A stretch of 64,000 nt of DNA from the NCBI GenBank assembly GCA_033002965.1, contig JAURVB010013580.1, forward strand, positions 1 through 64,000, given 5' to 3'. Below are positions 63,273-64,000 of this stretch, one piece after another; position 1 is the stretch's first letter, and every line of letters starts with the position of its first letter. Made by a program: the position numbers and the translations under genes. Source of the DNA: Piper betle. Lineage: Eukaryota; Streptophyta; Magnoliopsida; Piperales; Piperaceae. The notes under the pieces are model-generated. The model was not told the origin of the DNA and searched no databases. It saw nothing but the letters and a program-made list of their open reading frames with translations.

Positions 63273-64000
63273 CTAAAGCGGTACTACCCGCGAAACAACG
63301 ATCGGGCTGCGGACAACGTGAGACCCGTCGGACCAGGACAGTGCACCGAATACCGCCCCCGAGTCGGCCGTGTTCAAGCTCTTCATGTCGGTGGTCACGG
63401 TCACAATGTAGCTCTGCTTCTGCAGCCGTTCCGTGAACACCAGCTTCCTCGGCCGGACCTCGATCCGCACACCGTTCGGTGCTTGCACGGTCGGGCGGTA
63501 GACTGCATTGGCCGCACCGACATTTGTGGCGGTCCTTAGGACGGATTTGGTCGCATTCGAGGGCACGGACGCGATAAATACAGCTGAGATCGACGGGTAG
63601 TTCAGATTCTCAGGTGCCGGTTTTCGGCTAGGGCACGACACAGGTGTCCGAGTGATCACTTGGATTGTCCGCTGGTTGTACCCAATCGAACACAGGAAGA
63701 CGACATAATCCTGGACCGACAAGTCGTAGACCAGGCCAGGGTCCATTGCCCGGCCGAGGTTCAAGTGTCCCGATCCGAAGTCCAGAGGGGTCGCGGGTTT
63801 GCCGTCTGACTCGTCCGTCATTGGACGACCCCGGTTATCGAGCAGCGAGGCAGTGGTCATCATGGCGGACCGGACCGCAGAGGGGCTCCATTCCGGGTGC
63901 GCGGACTTCAGCAGCGCCGCGGCACCAGCCACGTGTGGGCAGGCCATGGAGGTGCCCGAGAGGATATTGAACTCGGTCATCCGCTTATCAACGTCGAGTC
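63273..64000 (-). CDS. SBT1.6: Subtilisin-like serine protease, SBT1.6-like, 5' part beyond the window
   Basis: Secreted plant subtilase (S8A) acting in the apoplast; closest in feel to Arabidopsis SBT1.6. The visible part begins inside the catalytic domain (LDVDKRMTEFNILSGTSMAC) with the catalytic Ser in GTSMACPHVAGAAALLKSAH. It continues through WSPSAVRSAMMTTA, the GSGHLNLGRAMDPGLVYDL segment and the C-terminal Fn3-like domain (LNYPSISAVF, TATNVGAANAVY), ending SWSDGSHVVRSPIVVSRVVPL with a stop at 63273. The frame stays open to the right edge. It is GC-rich compared with neighbours and intronless here, as is usual for SBT1 genes. No frameshift or missing key residue is seen in this part; the Asp and His of the triad lie outside. 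Confidence 0.93.
   Translation of the reverse strand, partial: LDVDKRMTEFNILSGTSMACPHVAGAAALLKSAHPEWSPSAVRSAMMTTASLLDNRGRPMTDESDGKPATPLDFGSGHLNLGRAMDPGLVYDLSVQDYVVFLCSIGYNQRTIQVITRTPVSCPSRKPAPENLNYPSISAVFIASVPSNATKSVLRTATNVGAANAVYRPTVQAPNGVRIEVRPRKLVFTERLQKQSYIVTVTTDMKSLNTADSGAVFGALSWSDGSHVVRSPIVVSRVVPL

Overview
This is nuclear DNA of a flowering plant, probably a dicot. The gene space is AT-rich with many short GT-AG introns. The proteins are plant-specific families (AHK1-type osmosensor kinase, AAP amino acid permease, PLATZ factor, SBT1-type subtilase). The spaces between genes are full of (TA)n tracts, MITE-like elements, LTR-like repeats and one fragment of plastid DNA. No species is claimed.

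Layout. 1-5843 (-): AHK1/HK1 osmosensing hybrid histidine kinase, 12 exons visible, cut by the left edge before its receiver domain. 5.8-21.2 kb: gene-poor, with tandem repeats, a tRNA-like/SINE-like piece, a decayed Mutator-like stretch, an LTR-like repeat at 13.2-15.2 kb and a hAT-like MITE at 19.75-20.3 kb. 21364-25184 (+): amino acid permease, 8 exons. 25863-26405: a TIR element with a C-rich core. 28004-29349 (+): PLATZ zinc-binding protein, 4 exons. 32378-33706 (+): decayed kinase-domain piece of a BAM/CLV1-type receptor kinase. 35445-42841 (-): class II alpha-mannosidase (GH38), 29 exons. 44.4-49.1 kb: a repeat cluster with two related LTR-like sequences head to head, the second abutting a nuclear copy of chloroplast ycf1. 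49.1-56.6 kb: repeats and unrecognised sequence. 56.6-61.5 kb (+): TFIIS N-terminal-domain protein with a 5'UTR intron. 62039-62688 (-): second copy of the TIR element. 63273-64000 (-): 3' part of an SBT1.6-like subtilase, cut by the right edge.

The genes are ordinary, independent plant genes and show no operon-like cooperation. The strongest cross-window signal is that four otherwise well-preserved genes (HK1, AAP, alpha-mannosidase, TFIIS-domain gene) carry six isolated single-base indels in total, mostly in homopolymers. Everything else in their splice phases balances exactly. This points to residual consensus errors of a long-read assembly more than to four dying genes. By contrast the receptor-kinase piece and the ycf1 copy are real pseudogenes. 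I found no convincing new biological system. The most novel-looking item is the pair of TIR elements carrying a strand-biased GC-rich core.
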